Source: Flavobacterium zhairuonense
GTDB lineage: Bacteria; Bacteroidota; Bacteroidia; Flavobacteriales; Flavobacteriaceae
Length of the DNA stretch: 64,000 nt
Assembly: GCF_004352915.1 (NCBI RefSeq)
Contig: NZ_SJSY01000070.1
Location: forward strand, 62,001 to 126,000
Reading direction: 5' to 3'
The notes beneath the pieces were generated by a model. That model did no database searches, was not told where the DNA came from, and saw only the letters and a list, made by a program, of their open reading frames with translations. A program made the translations under genes and the position numbers. Below, piece by piece: positions 6,800 through 17,400 of the stretch. Numbering within the stretch: position 1 is the stretch's first letter; every line of letters starts with the position of its first letter.

Positions 6800-8743
6800 T
6801 TAATACCCTGGATTCTGCATTGCCGCTTTTTGTTCTGCAGTCAAAGGTTTTCCACTTGCGTAAACTCCATCAAGGAATGTCTGTGGAATTGGGCGCAGGT
6901 TATGATATTCTTGAATATTTGGAGCAGCCTCGATATTATAAGCTTTTGCTCGCGCAACTAATGTTTTAGTTCTACTTAAATCTTCCCAACGATGGAATTC
7001 CCCACACAATTCTCTTGTGCGCTCATTAAGAACTAAACACAGCATTCTGTCATAATCACTTCCATAACCTAATTTTGCAATTACTGCCATATCTTCTGTT
7101 GGCAAAGCCGTAATGCTGCTTATTGTCAAATTCGTTGCAGTCGTTGCAACTGCAATATTATTTGACTCATAATACGAATTTTCAGGAATGTATGAAATTG
7201 GAATTCCAGCCTGACCTGTTGTTGTATAAGCCGCTGAACCATCGGCGTAAGCTGCACGATTTTCACCAGCCTTGTAAGCTGCACGCGCACGAACTGTATT
7301 AATATATGGCAATGCATCTGCATATGTAGCGCCACCCGCTTTTGCTAAACGGATTTTTGCTTCGGCTGCCATTAAATACGTTTCTGCAGAACGAGCCAAA
7401 GTAACGTCACGAGAACCTTTTATATTACTCAAATCGATTCTGTTTCCATCCATATATTTACTTAAAGATGGGAATCTTACATCAGCCATTAATCCAACTT
7501 TATCAGCAGCGTACGCTACATAAACACTCGGAATTGTTTTCCCTGTTTTTGGATAAATGATGACATCAGTATTTTTAGTTTTTGCAAAACGTGTATCTGC
7601 AGCTGTATTTACAATATACATAATCCCTAAATCGCCATTTTTGTAAACAGCACCTGATGCATTATTGACAATACTTTTTGTTTGGAAACTTTTCCAGAAA
7701 CGAGAATCATTCACATGATCAAAAGCATCATACACAAAATAAGTTGGGGCCAAACGGCTAAAAGGTCTTCCGCCGGCAAGATTACGCTTCATTTGGGGCA
7801 ATTGGTCGTAAGTAGAAAGGAAATACAAATGTTGCTGATTCCCTCCAGTTGTCAATGTGCTAGCATTAAACTGCGCAGACAAAATTAATTCTGGAAGTTT
7901 TTCATTAGCACCGTCGGCAGTTGTGTATGACCATAAATTATCATAATTCGCCGCTAATGGATGGTGCGAAATCACCTCGTCTGACAAAGTAACAACCTGC
8001 TGCAAATCGGCCGTTTTTGTTGTTCCGTTCCAGCTGTCGTTAATTTCGCTGGCACGTGTCAAATAAGCTTTTGCCAAATAATGTGCTGCAGCATCTTTCG
8101 TAATTTTTGCAGGAGCACCAGCATTTCCTAATAAATTATAAGCCTGAGTAAAATCAGCAATTACTTGATTTAAAACCTCTTGAGGAGAAGCTCTTGTGAA
8201 TTCTAATTCAACGGTAGAACTTGTTTTTAATTTTAAAGGAACAGCGCCATATTGACTTACCAATTGCAGATAACTAAAAGCTCTTAAAAAGTAACCTTCA
8301 CCTAGAGCCGTTTTTTTGATGGCATCATTTGATGAGACAATATTTGTAGCCGATTCAATTAATGTATTAGCATTACCAATTCCGATATATAAATTATCCC
8401 AGTGTGTATTTGCTGCAACAGTATTCGCATTCGAAACCGTTACGAAAGCTTTAAAACCAGAAGAATAAGAATTCCAAATCCAGTTTGAAGGGTCACCTCC
8501 AGCGTGAAATTCATCAGTTCCAGATTCTGTCGCACAAAGCGGCACTTCTCCTTGGAGTTCTGCCGCAAATACTTGATAATATGTTCCGACAGCCAATGCC
8601 TGAATTCCTGCTTCAGTTTTATAATAATCTTGGCTGTAGGCAGTTGTCAACTCTTCGTCAAGAAAATCTTTATTGCATGAGCTGCCTACAGTAAGCGCTG
8701 CAACAAGCATTAAATTGATATATAGTTTTTTATAATTTTTCAT
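6800..8743 (-). CDS. SusD/RagB-type nutrient-binding lipoprotein (pair 1)
   Basis: The 647-residue protein starts with a lipoprotein signal whose lipobox GSSC precedes NKDFLDEE, the usual start of a mature SusD. It should therefore be anchored to the outer membrane, facing outwards. An alpha-helical (TPR-like) body follows, with the SusD pattern ...YFLRAFSYLQLVSQYGAVPL... near residues 150-170. The C-terminal ERTRELCGEFHRWEDLSRT and LRPIPQTFLDG segments are typical. It captures pectin oligomers and passes them to the partner SusC at 8764, 20 bp upstream in the same transcript. It is paralogous to the SusD at 12352 but shorter by about 50 residues. Confidence 0.95.
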   Translation of the reverse strand: MKNYKKLYINLMLVAALTVGSSCNKDFLDEELTTAYSQDYYKTEAGIQALAVGTYYQVFAAELQGEVPLCATESGTDEFHAGGDPSNWIWNSYSSGFKAFVTVSNANTVAANTHWDNLYIGIGNANTLIESATNIVSSNDAIKKTALGEGYFLRAFSYLQLVSQYGAVPLKLKTSSTVELEFTRASPQEVLNQVIADFTQAYNLLGNAGAPAKITKDAAAHYLAKAYLTRASEINDSWNGTTKTADLQQVVTLSDEVISHHPLAANYDNLWSYTTADGANEKLPELILSAQFNASTLTTGGNQQHLYFLSTYDQLPQMKRNLAGGRPFSRLAPTYFVYDAFDHVNDSRFWKSFQTKSIVNNASGAVYKNGDLGIMYIVNTAADTRFAKTKNTDVIIYPKTGKTIPSVYVAYAADKVGLMADVRFPSLSKYMDGNRIDLSNIKGSRDVTLARSAETYLMAAEAKIRLAKAGGATYADALPYINTVRARAAYKAGENRAAYADGSAAYTTTGQAGIPISYIPENSYYESNNIAVATTATNLTISSITALPTEDMAVIAKLGYGSDYDRMLCLVLNERTRELCGEFHRWEDLSRTKTLVARAKAYNIEAAPNIQEYHNLRPIPQTFLDGVYASGKPLTAEQKAAMQNPGY

Positions 8744-8763
8744 AATGATGTTTTTAAATTAAT

Positions 8764-11700
8764 TTAGAATCCTACATTTAACCCTAAAGTTATACCTCTG
8801 TTTGACGCTGTTGTTTGCGTATCCAAATCAGTCCATTTTACTTTTGTGAAAACCATGCCTGGGTTATTCACCTGGCAATATATTCTCAATTTTGAAAGTC
8901 CTAGATTTTGTACTAAATCTTTATCGAAATGATATCCTAGAGAAATATTTCTCATTTTCAAAAATGAACCATTACGGTATCCTAAAATTGGATAATAAGG
9001 ATCTCCTGTACCTGCAGAATAAATTGGTTTTTGATACTCTGAATTAATGTTGTTGTCATTATAATAATTTATAGATCTCTGACTTCCTTTTGCTCCTTCA
9101 TTTTCACCGCCTGTATCATATAAATAGCCCATTTTTCCGTAAACAAAAAATGTCAATTCGAAATTTTTGTAATTGAAATTATTGGTCATCCCAAAAATGT
9201 ATTTTGGATCTTTTGAACCAATGATCACACGATCATTATTAGCATCAATTTTATAATCGCCATTTTGATCAACCGGTCTTGCGTTACCAAAAGAGAAAAT
9301 ATTTGATCCTGCAGCGGCATTGAATTTCGCCATCTCTGCAGCATCCTCAGGCTTCCAAATTCCATTAGATTGGAAACCATAAATTACGTTTTGAGAATTT
9401 CCAATGAATAAATTGTTATTGATGTCGTCAAATTTTCCATTTTGAAGCGAAACAATTTTGCTTTGCTGATAGGAAGCGCTGATATTAGTTGTCCATTCAA
9501 AATCTTTAGACGTAACGTTTACGGTATTCAACGTAAGCTCAACTCCATGTCCTTCAGTTTCTCCAACGTTTTGGTAAGTATCTTTTACTCCAATAACTGT
9601 TGGCACACTACTTTTCAACAATAAATCTGTTGTTTTACTAGTGAAATAATCCAAAGCACCAGATACTCGGTTACTGAACAATGCGAAGTCAATACCATAG
9701 TTAAATTGCGCAGTTCTTTCCCAACCTAAATCGACATTTCCTAAAGAGGTATTGTTTACAACTCCAGATCCGTTTGGATATACAATACCAACCAACGGTG
9801 GTTGTGTTGCATATGCTGGCACTGCAGCATTTCCAGTTTCACCGTAACCAATTCTCATTTTTAATTGATTGATCCAAGTTACGTTTTCTAAGAATTTCTC
9901 TTTATTGATCACCCAGGCTGCAGAAGCACTTGGGAAAAACGCCCATCTGTTTTCTGACGCTAATTGCGAAGCTCCGTCATAACGGCCTGAAGCTGTTAGC
10001 AAATATTTATCTGCATACGAGTAATTTACTCTACCCATATAAGAAAGTAAACCTGTATCAGTCAAACCTGAAGAATATCCAGCAAGCGTAACGTTTGCAG
10101 GATTTAGGGCATTCCATTTGTTTTCAGGGTTTTTAATATCATTAGCAGACATTGAACTGTTTTCATTGTGATATTCAGTCTGGCTCATTAACAATGTTCC
10201 TCCAAAAGTGTGGTTTCCGAAAGTTTTGTTGTAGAAAACTAAATTGTCTAATGTATATGAAATCGATTTTTCATTTGTTAAAGAAGCGAAACTAGTTCCA
10301 GAACGAATCGCTGATTTTCCATCCAAATAAACACCATCACGATATGAAGTAAGATCTGGACCAAAATTGATACGGTATTTTAATCCGTCAAGCTTAGAAG
10401 AAATTGCCCCTAAATCAAATTGAGCATATAAACTACCAAAAGCACGCAATGTCACTCTTTGATCTTGAGATAATTTATACTCATCAACTGGAGTTCTGAT
10501 TGTCGAATCTCCACCAGGATTGTCGATTCTGTTTCCGTTGCTATCATAAGGAACCGCGTAAGGAAGGTTGGTACGGGCAGTTGCATAAATTCCTGTTGAA
10601 CTTGTAACCGCAGTTCTACCTACGTTTGACTGTCCGTATTCATTTATTCCATAACTAGTATTAAGGCTAACACCCATAGAAAACCATTTTGTTGGCGTAA
10701 TATCAACATTTGCTGTACCGCTATAACGCACATAACTTTGTCCGAATAAAGTTCCAGTATTATCTAAATAACCGAATGAACCGTAACCTTTCATTTTTTC
10801 AGTTCCTCCGCTTATACCAATTGTATGCTGTTGCGTGATTCCTGTACGTGATACAAATTTTGTCCAATCTGTTGTTGCTACTTTTGAGCCATCCCAAGTT
10901 GTAGTAAGATTTCCATTAGCATCTCTCCATCCTTTTTCAATATTAGCCCACGCAGAAGGATCTGCAGAAGCCAAGAAAATCAATTTGTCATTTTCGATAG
11001 TAGGCGCATCTCCTTTTGGAAAAGCAGATGGATTAGAGTAATATCTTCCCCAACGACGAAATTCAATATATTCTCCTGCCGTCATCATAGGTGCATTTTC
11101 ATGAATTGTTTCTGTCATTAAAGATGTATCATAGTTCAACGTAAATTTTCCGTTTTTACCTTTTTTTGTTGTTACGATAACAACTCCATTTGCACCACGT
11201 GAACCATAAATCGCAGTCGCCGAAGCATCTTTTAAAACGTCGATTGTTTCAATATCAGTTGGATTCAAGAAATCGATTCCTCCTGAATTGGCATCAACAC
11301 TAATTTTTCCTGTTGATGGGTCTGTCACTAATCTTGTATTCAATGGAATACCATCAACTACGTAAAGAGGCGCATTAGAAGCAGAAATAGAACGAGCACC
11401 ACGAATAGTAATAGCTCCTACAGTTCCAGGACGCTCACTTGAAGCAACATCAACACCGGCGGCTTTACCTTGCATGGCTTGTACAGCATTTACAACAGGT
11501 CTCGATGCAATTTCATCAGCATTTACACTCACGATTGATCCAGTAAGATCCTTTTTCTTTTTTGTACCGTAACCTACTACGACTACCTCCTCAAGAGAAT
11601 TGTCTTCTTCTTTCAGTACTACATTGTAAACAGTTGCAGCGCCAACAGCAACTTCTTGTTTTTTAAAACCGATAAAACTGTAAACAAGAACATTTCCAGT

Positions 11701-11901
11701 GGCAACATTAATTGAGTAACTTCCATCCAGATCTGTACTTACACCATTTTGGCTTCCTTTGACAAGTACGTTGACACCAGGAATTGGCAATCCTGTAGCA
11801 TCTTTAATAGTACCTTTGACTACTTTGTTCTGCGCGTAACCAGATGCATGGAATAATGCAAAAATGGCTATGAGCAGCAGCACATTCAATTTGTTTTTCA
11901 T
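8764..11901 (-). CDS. SusC/RagA-type TonB-dependent oligosaccharide transporter (pair 1)
   Basis: At 1045 residues this is a full-length SusC. After the signal peptide (...LFHASGYAQ) comes a carboxypeptidase-like regulatory domain (KVVKGTIKDATGLPIPGVNV, residues about 27-100). Then come the TonB-box-like segment EEVVVVGYGTKKK, the plug domain with LYVVDGIPLNT and ATAIYGSRGANGVVIVTTKKG, and the outer-membrane barrel ending in ...GITLGLNVGF with the usual C-terminal Phe. It imports oligosaccharides caught by SusD. Its first 35 codons and its leader DNA are nearly identical to those of the SusC at 14497, so the two pairs arose by duplication including the promoter. The most likely ligands are pectic oligomers, judged from context. 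Confidence 0.96.
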   Translation of the reverse strand: MKNKLNVLLLIAIFALFHASGYAQNKVVKGTIKDATGLPIPGVNVLVKGSQNGVSTDLDGSYSINVATGNVLVYSFIGFKKQEVAVGAATVYNVVLKEEDNSLEEVVVVGYGTKKKKDLTGSIVSVNADEIASRPVVNAVQAMQGKAAGVDVASSERPGTVGAITIRGARSISASNAPLYVVDGIPLNTRLVTDPSTGKISVDANSGGIDFLNPTDIETIDVLKDASATAIYGSRGANGVVIVTTKKGKNGKFTLNYDTSLMTETIHENAPMMTAGEYIEFRRWGRYYSNPSAFPKGDAPTIENDKLIFLASADPSAWANIEKGWRDANGNLTTTWDGSKVATTDWTKFVSRTGITQQHTIGISGGTEKMKGYGSFGYLDNTGTLFGQSYVRYSGTANVDITPTKWFSMGVSLNTSYGINEYGQSNVGRTAVTSSTGIYATARTNLPYAVPYDSNGNRIDNPGGDSTIRTPVDEYKLSQDQRVTLRAFGSLYAQFDLGAISSKLDGLKYRINFGPDLTSYRDGVYLDGKSAIRSGTSFASLTNEKSISYTLDNLVFYNKTFGNHTFGGTLLMSQTEYHNENSSMSANDIKNPENKWNALNPANVTLAGYSSGLTDTGLLSYMGRVNYSYADKYLLTASGRYDGASQLASENRWAFFPSASAAWVINKEKFLENVTWINQLKMRIGYGETGNAAVPAYATQPPLVGIVYPNGSGVVNNTSLGNVDLGWERTAQFNYGIDFALFSNRVSGALDYFTSKTTDLLLKSSVPTVIGVKDTYQNVGETEGHGVELTLNTVNVTSKDFEWTTNISASYQQSKIVSLQNGKFDDINNNLFIGNSQNVIYGFQSNGIWKPEDAAEMAKFNAAAGSNIFSFGNARPVDQNGDYKIDANNDRVIIGSKDPKYIFGMTNNFNYKNFELTFFVYGKMGYLYDTGGENEGAKGSQRSINYYNDNNINSEYQKPIYSAGTGDPYYPILGYRNGSFLKMRNISLGYHFDKDLVQNLGLSKLRIYCQVNNPGMVFTKVKWTDLDTQTTASNRGITLGLNVGF

Positions 11902-11933
11902 AAAAGTTAAATTTGGTTAATTAATTAGTTACT

Positions 11934-11978
11934 CAAATTTATTTAGAAGTTAATTCGGCACTATCCTGTAGTGTCCTG
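11934..11978 (-). promoter_or_regulatory. Predicted susC1 promoter with CAGGA direct repeat
   Basis: On the minus strand, CAGGAC-N4-CAGGAT (11978 to 11963) is followed after 21 bp by a perfect TAAATTTG -7 box (11941 to 11934). The gene starts at 11901, giving a leader of about 25 nt. The half-sites repeat every 10 bp, one helical turn, as expected for a direct-repeat activator such as an AraC-type output domain. That identity of the binder is inference. Confidence 0.75.
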
Positions 11979-12211
11979 CAAAGTAATTTAGTACCATTCT
12001 AATATACAGAGATTTACAAATTACTTTTAAGTTTTTTTTAACCATAAAATCCTTCAAGCGCTTGATTTACAAGGGGAATTGAAGAAACAACCTCTAAATG
12101 TGAATATCTGAATTAAACAATATTTTTTTTTCAGATACCGTAATTTTATTCAAAAATTTTTATCGAATATAAGATTAATATCTGAAAATTATGACAATCT
12201 GAATAAAAAAA

Positions 12212-12225
12212 TGTAATCGATTGCA
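12212..12225. promoter_or_regulatory. LacI-type operator upstream of susC1
   Basis: TGTAATCGATTGCA, a near-perfect 14-bp palindrome, identical to the copies before kduI and exuT. It lies 311 bp upstream of susC1 and about 90 bp downstream of the susD2 terminator. No -7 box abuts it, unlike the copies at kduI and exuT. How it acts on susC1 is therefore unclear. Confidence 0.7.
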
Positions 12226-12305
12226 TTTTTATTTTAAAAAAAATGTTTTGCGCCACCATTTTAGCGTCATTTTTTGTACTTATCCATGAACTTAAAACAA
12301 AAAAA

Positions 12306-12325
12306 CCGCCTCAAAAATGAGGCGG
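12306..12325 (-). terminator. Intrinsic terminator after susD2
   Basis: The stem CCGCCTCA/TGAGGCGG has a 4-nt loop, and on the minus strand it is followed by a run of T (TTTTTTTGTTTT). It lies 27 bp past the susD2 stop codon. In place and shape it is similar to the terminator after susD1. Confidence 0.9.
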
Positions 12326-12351
12326 CTTCCAAAAACAAAAAATTAAAAAGT

Positions 12352-14454
12352 TTAGTAACCTGGATTTTGCCAAGCTGCTTTTTGCGCTGGAGATAAATTA
12401 GTACCATCATCATTCAACAATCCATCAATAAATGTTTGAGGAATTGGACGAAGTTCGTGTTTATTCGCTGTGATATTAGCTGCTGCTTCAGCATTAAATG
12501 CTTTAGCACGCTTGATAAGCATTCCTGTACGAGAAAGTGTTTCCCAACGTTGCCATTCTCCTAAAAGCTCACGAGTAGACTCGTTAAGAATAAAGTTGAT
12601 TGCACGTTCTTTATCTGATGAAGCTCCAATTTTAGACATAACTGCCTCATCTTCTGCTGGCAAATTATTAGGGAATGAAGTTAATCTTAAATCAGATGCT
12701 GCAGTTGTAACCGCAAGTGTTGGATTAGACAAATAATACGTATTCATATCTAAGTTAGAAGCCGTAAAGGCTGTAGCCGAAGTTCCCGTATTTAAAGGAT
12801 TAACTTTAAATGCTTGAGAACCGTCATTATAATAAGATCTATTTTCACCAGCTTTCCATTGCGCTCTCGCTCTTACTACGTTGATATCTGTCATTGCATT
12901 TCCATATTGGCTAAGACGAGCATAACATTCTGCGCGTATTAAATAGGTTTCAGCAAGACGAGCCATAATTACGTCACGGTGTGCATCACCTCTTTCAGCT
13001 GTACGAGAACCGTCATCGGTTTTGTTGATACCAGCAAAGAAGTTACAAATTGGCTGATTTTTAAATGTAGGCGCTACATAAACCCCATTTTGATAAAGTA
13101 CCAAAGAGTTTGGGACAAATTGTCCCTTTTTAACTGCTAAAGTTCCAGTAGTAGCAGTTTGTCTTGCCCCTGTATTCCATTCTGGAAGACGACCGTTAAC
13201 ATCTGTCCAAGTTGGCGCCTGTGCGCTAGCACCAAATTTAGCACCATTATAAGTATTGTCATTTTTAGTATTCAAAATCATCACAATACCAGGATCTCCA
13301 ACTTTCACCCCCGAAGGATTAGGAGCAACAACAGTATTTGCGCCATAAACAGTTCTAAAAGTTTTCCACATACGTGCATCATTTACGTGATCAAAAATTG
13401 CGTACGTATATTCAGTTGGACGACAACGTTGGAAGTCCATGCTTCCGATCCAAACTCCACGTCTTACCCATCCACCAGAAAAACTTGAAAATTGAGGAGC
13501 AAAATAGTTGTAAGTACGGTTTCCAAAACGGCCTACAGTAGATGCATCACCATTGTGACCTGCTGCCATCAAAATTTCATTCAACTGCTCATTTGGACAG
13601 TCAATTCCAGTCCAGTTTGCATATAAATCACTATAGTTTGCAGTTAAAGGACCACGAGCAGTAATTGCATACGAACAAGCATCGATTGCCTCTTTAAGGT
13701 CAGCATCTTTATAAGAAGCATTCCAAGAATCATTACGCTCAGATGCACGGAACAATAAAGCTTTTGCTAAAAAGTGAGCTGCAGTCGCTTTTGTCCAAGT
13801 AACTCCTTTTCCATAAGTAAAAACTTCACCTTCAAAAAGCTTGTAAGCCTCACGGAAATCAGATATTACTTGTTCCCAACATTTCTCTTCTGTAGCACGC
13901 TCGTAGTTACGAACAACTCCTTCAATAGGTTTAGTTTGAAGAACAACACCTCCGTATTGTGCAACAAGTTTATAATAATTAAATCCTCTTAAAAAGTAAG
14001 CATGAGCCAAAATACGATTTCTAGTTTTTAGATCTGGAATTACTTTTTCAGCTTTAGCAATTATCGTATTAGCCGATGCAATACCATAATACATTTCATC
14101 CCAAACCGCATTTGGGTTAGTTGCATTTCCATTTGCTGCTCCTGTTGAAGTTGATGCACCTACTGGACCAAAACGATTGTCGTAAGTATTCCACATTTCA
14201 TTCGTAAGGTCATTTGCATTGGTAAACTCATCTGTACCATACAATGTAGTTCCATAAGACCATTCAAAACCAAAATGCCAACGAATATTACCATATAGAG
14301 ATACTGTTAATGCCTCAAGACCTTCAGGCGTATCAAAATATGCTGTCGAATATGCATTTGTTTGTTCTTCGTCCAAGAAATCTTTCGAACATGATGAAAA
14401 GGTCATCCCTGCCATTATCAAAAGACCGATTCCGATATTTTTTATATTATTCAT
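12352..14454 (-). CDS. SusD/RagB-type nutrient-binding lipoprotein (pair 2)
   Basis: The frame extends to a TTG at 14481. The ATG at 14454 gives the lipoprotein signal MNNIKNIGIGLLIMAGMTFS followed by SC and KDFLDEEQ, so I choose it, giving 700 residues. The helical SusD body is clear: AHAYFLRGFNYYKLVAQYGG, MARLAETYLIRAECYARL, and the C-terminal ESTRELLGEWQRWETLSRTG and ELRPIPQTFIDGLL. It lies on the outer-membrane surface and delivers glycan to the SusC at 14497, 42 bp away. The length is above the usual 500-600 residues because of loop insertions, which may enlarge the binding site. It is paralogous to the SusD at 6800. Confidence 0.95.
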   Translation of the reverse strand: MNNIKNIGIGLLIMAGMTFSSCSKDFLDEEQTNAYSTAYFDTPEGLEALTVSLYGNIRWHFGFEWSYGTTLYGTDEFTNANDLTNEMWNTYDNRFGPVGASTSTGAANGNATNPNAVWDEMYYGIASANTIIAKAEKVIPDLKTRNRILAHAYFLRGFNYYKLVAQYGGVVLQTKPIEGVVRNYERATEEKCWEQVISDFREAYKLFEGEVFTYGKGVTWTKATAAHFLAKALLFRASERNDSWNASYKDADLKEAIDACSYAITARGPLTANYSDLYANWTGIDCPNEQLNEILMAAGHNGDASTVGRFGNRTYNYFAPQFSSFSGGWVRRGVWIGSMDFQRCRPTEYTYAIFDHVNDARMWKTFRTVYGANTVVAPNPSGVKVGDPGIVMILNTKNDNTYNGAKFGASAQAPTWTDVNGRLPEWNTGARQTATTGTLAVKKGQFVPNSLVLYQNGVYVAPTFKNQPICNFFAGINKTDDGSRTAERGDAHRDVIMARLAETYLIRAECYARLSQYGNAMTDINVVRARAQWKAGENRSYYNDGSQAFKVNPLNTGTSATAFTASNLDMNTYYLSNPTLAVTTAASDLRLTSFPNNLPAEDEAVMSKIGASSDKERAINFILNESTRELLGEWQRWETLSRTGMLIKRAKAFNAEAAANITANKHELRPIPQTFIDGLLNDDGTNLSPAQKAAWQNPGY

Positions 14455-14496
14455 TTTGTTACTTTTAATGTTATAATTCAATTCGCCAATAATTTA

Positions 14497-17400
14497 TTAG
14501 AAACCAACTTCAATGCCCATTACATAACTGCGATTGAAATACGTTCTTTCAGTATCAAAATCATACCATTTTAAAGATTGGTAGATACTTCCAGGATTTA
14601 CAGCTTGAACATAAAATTTCATGTTAGCTAATCCAATTTTATTTGCAACATCTTTAAATAAATTATAACCCAAAGAAATATTACGAATTTTTACGAATGA
14701 TGCTTTTTGAAAACCAAGTAGTCCAGAAAAAGGATCTGCTGAACCTGAAGTTGCCTGACCTAAAATTGGTTTTTGGAATTCAGCATCTGGATTATCTGGA
14801 GTCCAGTAATCTGTTTCACGTTGGTTAGCATGTGCTGTCAAAGCTTCTCCTCCTAAAGATGCCGTGTAACCTGTACGTCCGATAATATTGATTCCTAAAT
14901 CAAATCCTTTATATGTAAAACTGTTGTTCCATCCTCCAGTCCAACGAGGGTTGCTATTACCTACAACTACACGATCAGTAGCATCCATTTTGTAATCGCC
15001 ATTTTGATCTTTAGGTCTTACGTTACCTGGGGTAAATTTGTAACCATTAGCATTCCATTTAGCCATCTCAGCAAGATCTTCTGGTGTGTTTTGCCAAAGA
15101 CCATCGTTATCGTAACCGTAACGAACAGCGATAGATTGTCCAATAAACCAAGAGTTGCTTACCATGTCTTGCGCACCATTTGCCAACGAAACGATTTCAT
15201 CTTTTTGGAATGCAGCATTCAAATTAGTCTCCCAAGTAAATCCTGTAGCAGTTTGAATTGGAATAAGATTAAGCGTTACTTCAATCCCATGATTTTTTGT
15301 TTCACCAATGTTCGAAACAATATATGGATATCCAGATACTGGTGGTATATCTACTCTTAATAATAAATCTTTAGTATCAGATTTGTATGCATCGATTACA
15401 CCGCTAATTCTATTATTCAAGAAACTAAAATCAAGACCAAGATTGTATTGAGTAGTTTTTTCCCAACCTAAGTTTTTATTTGGCATTCCAGTTTGATTAG
15501 CTGTATAATAAGGTTCATTAGTAGTAAAACCTATAGCATTGCTTTGACCATTAAAAGGAAGGAAAATTTGGCTAATATTTCCTAAAGTTCCATAAGGATC
15601 AACAGAAGAGTTACCAGAAGTACCAAAACCTAAACGAAGTTTTAAGTTTTTAATCCAATCAACATTTTTCAAGAATTCCTCATTGTTGATACGCCAAGCT
15701 AATGCTGCAGAAGGGAAAAAGTCCCATTTGTGTCCTTCAGACAATTGAGTAACTCCGTCCCAACGTCCTGACACAGTCAATAAATAACGATTGTCATAAC
15801 CATAATTAGCACGAGCCATATAAGAACTAATAGCACGTTCTGTAAGACCTGAACTCATACGTGCATTATTAGCAGCATTTGTCGCATCTACTGAACCCAT
15901 TGCATTCCATAAGAATGAAGGCTTAGGAATATTATTAGCACTCATTTGAGAGTTTTCTATATTCCAAGATGATGCTGTCTGTAATAAAGTCATACCAACT
16001 TTATGCTTAGCGGCAAATGTACGATCGTAGTTAATGATGTTATCTACAGTCCATGAAAAATCACGACGGTTTGAAAGGCGGGCAAAATTTGTACCTGCAC
16101 TACCATTTGAATTCACTTTCAAAGATGATGTACCATCTATGTAAACACCTTCTCTCCAGCTACGGAAATCTGGTCCAAAGTTTAATTTATAAGTAAGTCC
16201 TTCTAATGATTTTGTCATTTTACCAAAATCTAAATTAGCAGAAAAATTACCTAAGACACGCATTGTTTGAGATTGCTGCGTACTTTTATTCCATTCATCC
16301 ATGATCGTGTAAACACCTGATTCACCACCTGGATTAATAATCAAATTGCCATTTGCATCATAAGGAACAGCAATGTTGTAAATTTGTTTAGCAGCACCAT
16401 AAATTGCATCTGGCGCTGTACCACTTCTTGCACTTAAAGTCGACATCCCATAATCTTGCTCACTCCACGAAACATTAAAAGAAGCTGTCATTTTAAACCA
16501 ATCAACTGGAGTAATATTTGAAGTCAATTTTGCAGTATATCGCTTGTACCATTGTCCTTTTTGAGTACCTTGATTATCTAAATATCCAACAGAACCATAT
16601 GTATTCACTTTTTCAGAACCACCACTTGCACTAATAACATGTTCTGTACTAACTCCACCTTGAGTTACATATTTAGTCCAATCTGTGTTAGTTACTTTAG
16701 AAGCATCCCATGTACCGCTTGCCCATCCTTTCAATACATTATCTCTTGATGTTTGACCGTCTAATGCACTGTCAAAAATCAATTTATCATTTGCAAGCGT
16801 AGGTGTTGCTGGATTAGCATATTTAGTTGGGTCAAGATTGTATGCCGCCCAACGTCTGTAAGTAATAAAATCTTCAGCACTCATTGATGGTGATCTATCA
16901 ACAATTTCAGAAGTAGTTACCGTACCAGTATAATTCAAAGTAAATCTACCAGATTTTCCTTGTTTAGTTGTCACGATAATAACCCCATTTGCACCACGAG
17001 ATCCATAAATAGCTGTTGCTGAAGCATCTTTAAGAATATCCATAGATTCAATATCTCTTGGATTTAAAGTTTCAATTGCAGATGCAGACATCAATGGCAC
17101 TCCATCAACAACATACAAAGGATCATTACTTGCAGTCAAAGATCGATTACCACGAATACGCACAGTACCAACACTTCCAGGACGCTCGTTTGTTGTTACA
17201 TCAACTCCGGCAATTTTACCTTGTAAAGCTTCAGTCGCACTTGCAACAGGTCTATTCATTAATTTCTCAGCAGATATAGTAGAAACTGATCCCGTTACAT
17301 CAGATTTTTTTGCAGTTCCATAACCAACAACTACAATCTCATTAAGCTGAGACACTTCTTCAACAAGTTTTACATTAATTTCTGAAGAAGTACTTACAGT

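Larger units (their letters stand above)
11902..12303. other. Control region upstream of susC1
   Basis: No gene is present here. From the gene outward the region holds a leader sequence identical to that of susC2, a -7 box, the CAGGA direct repeat (both 11934-11978), a small dyad CTTGATTTACAAG at 12061-12073, and the LacI-type palindrome at 12212-12225. The susC2-susD2 terminator closes it on the right. The rest is AT-rich without recognisable features. Confidence 0.7.
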
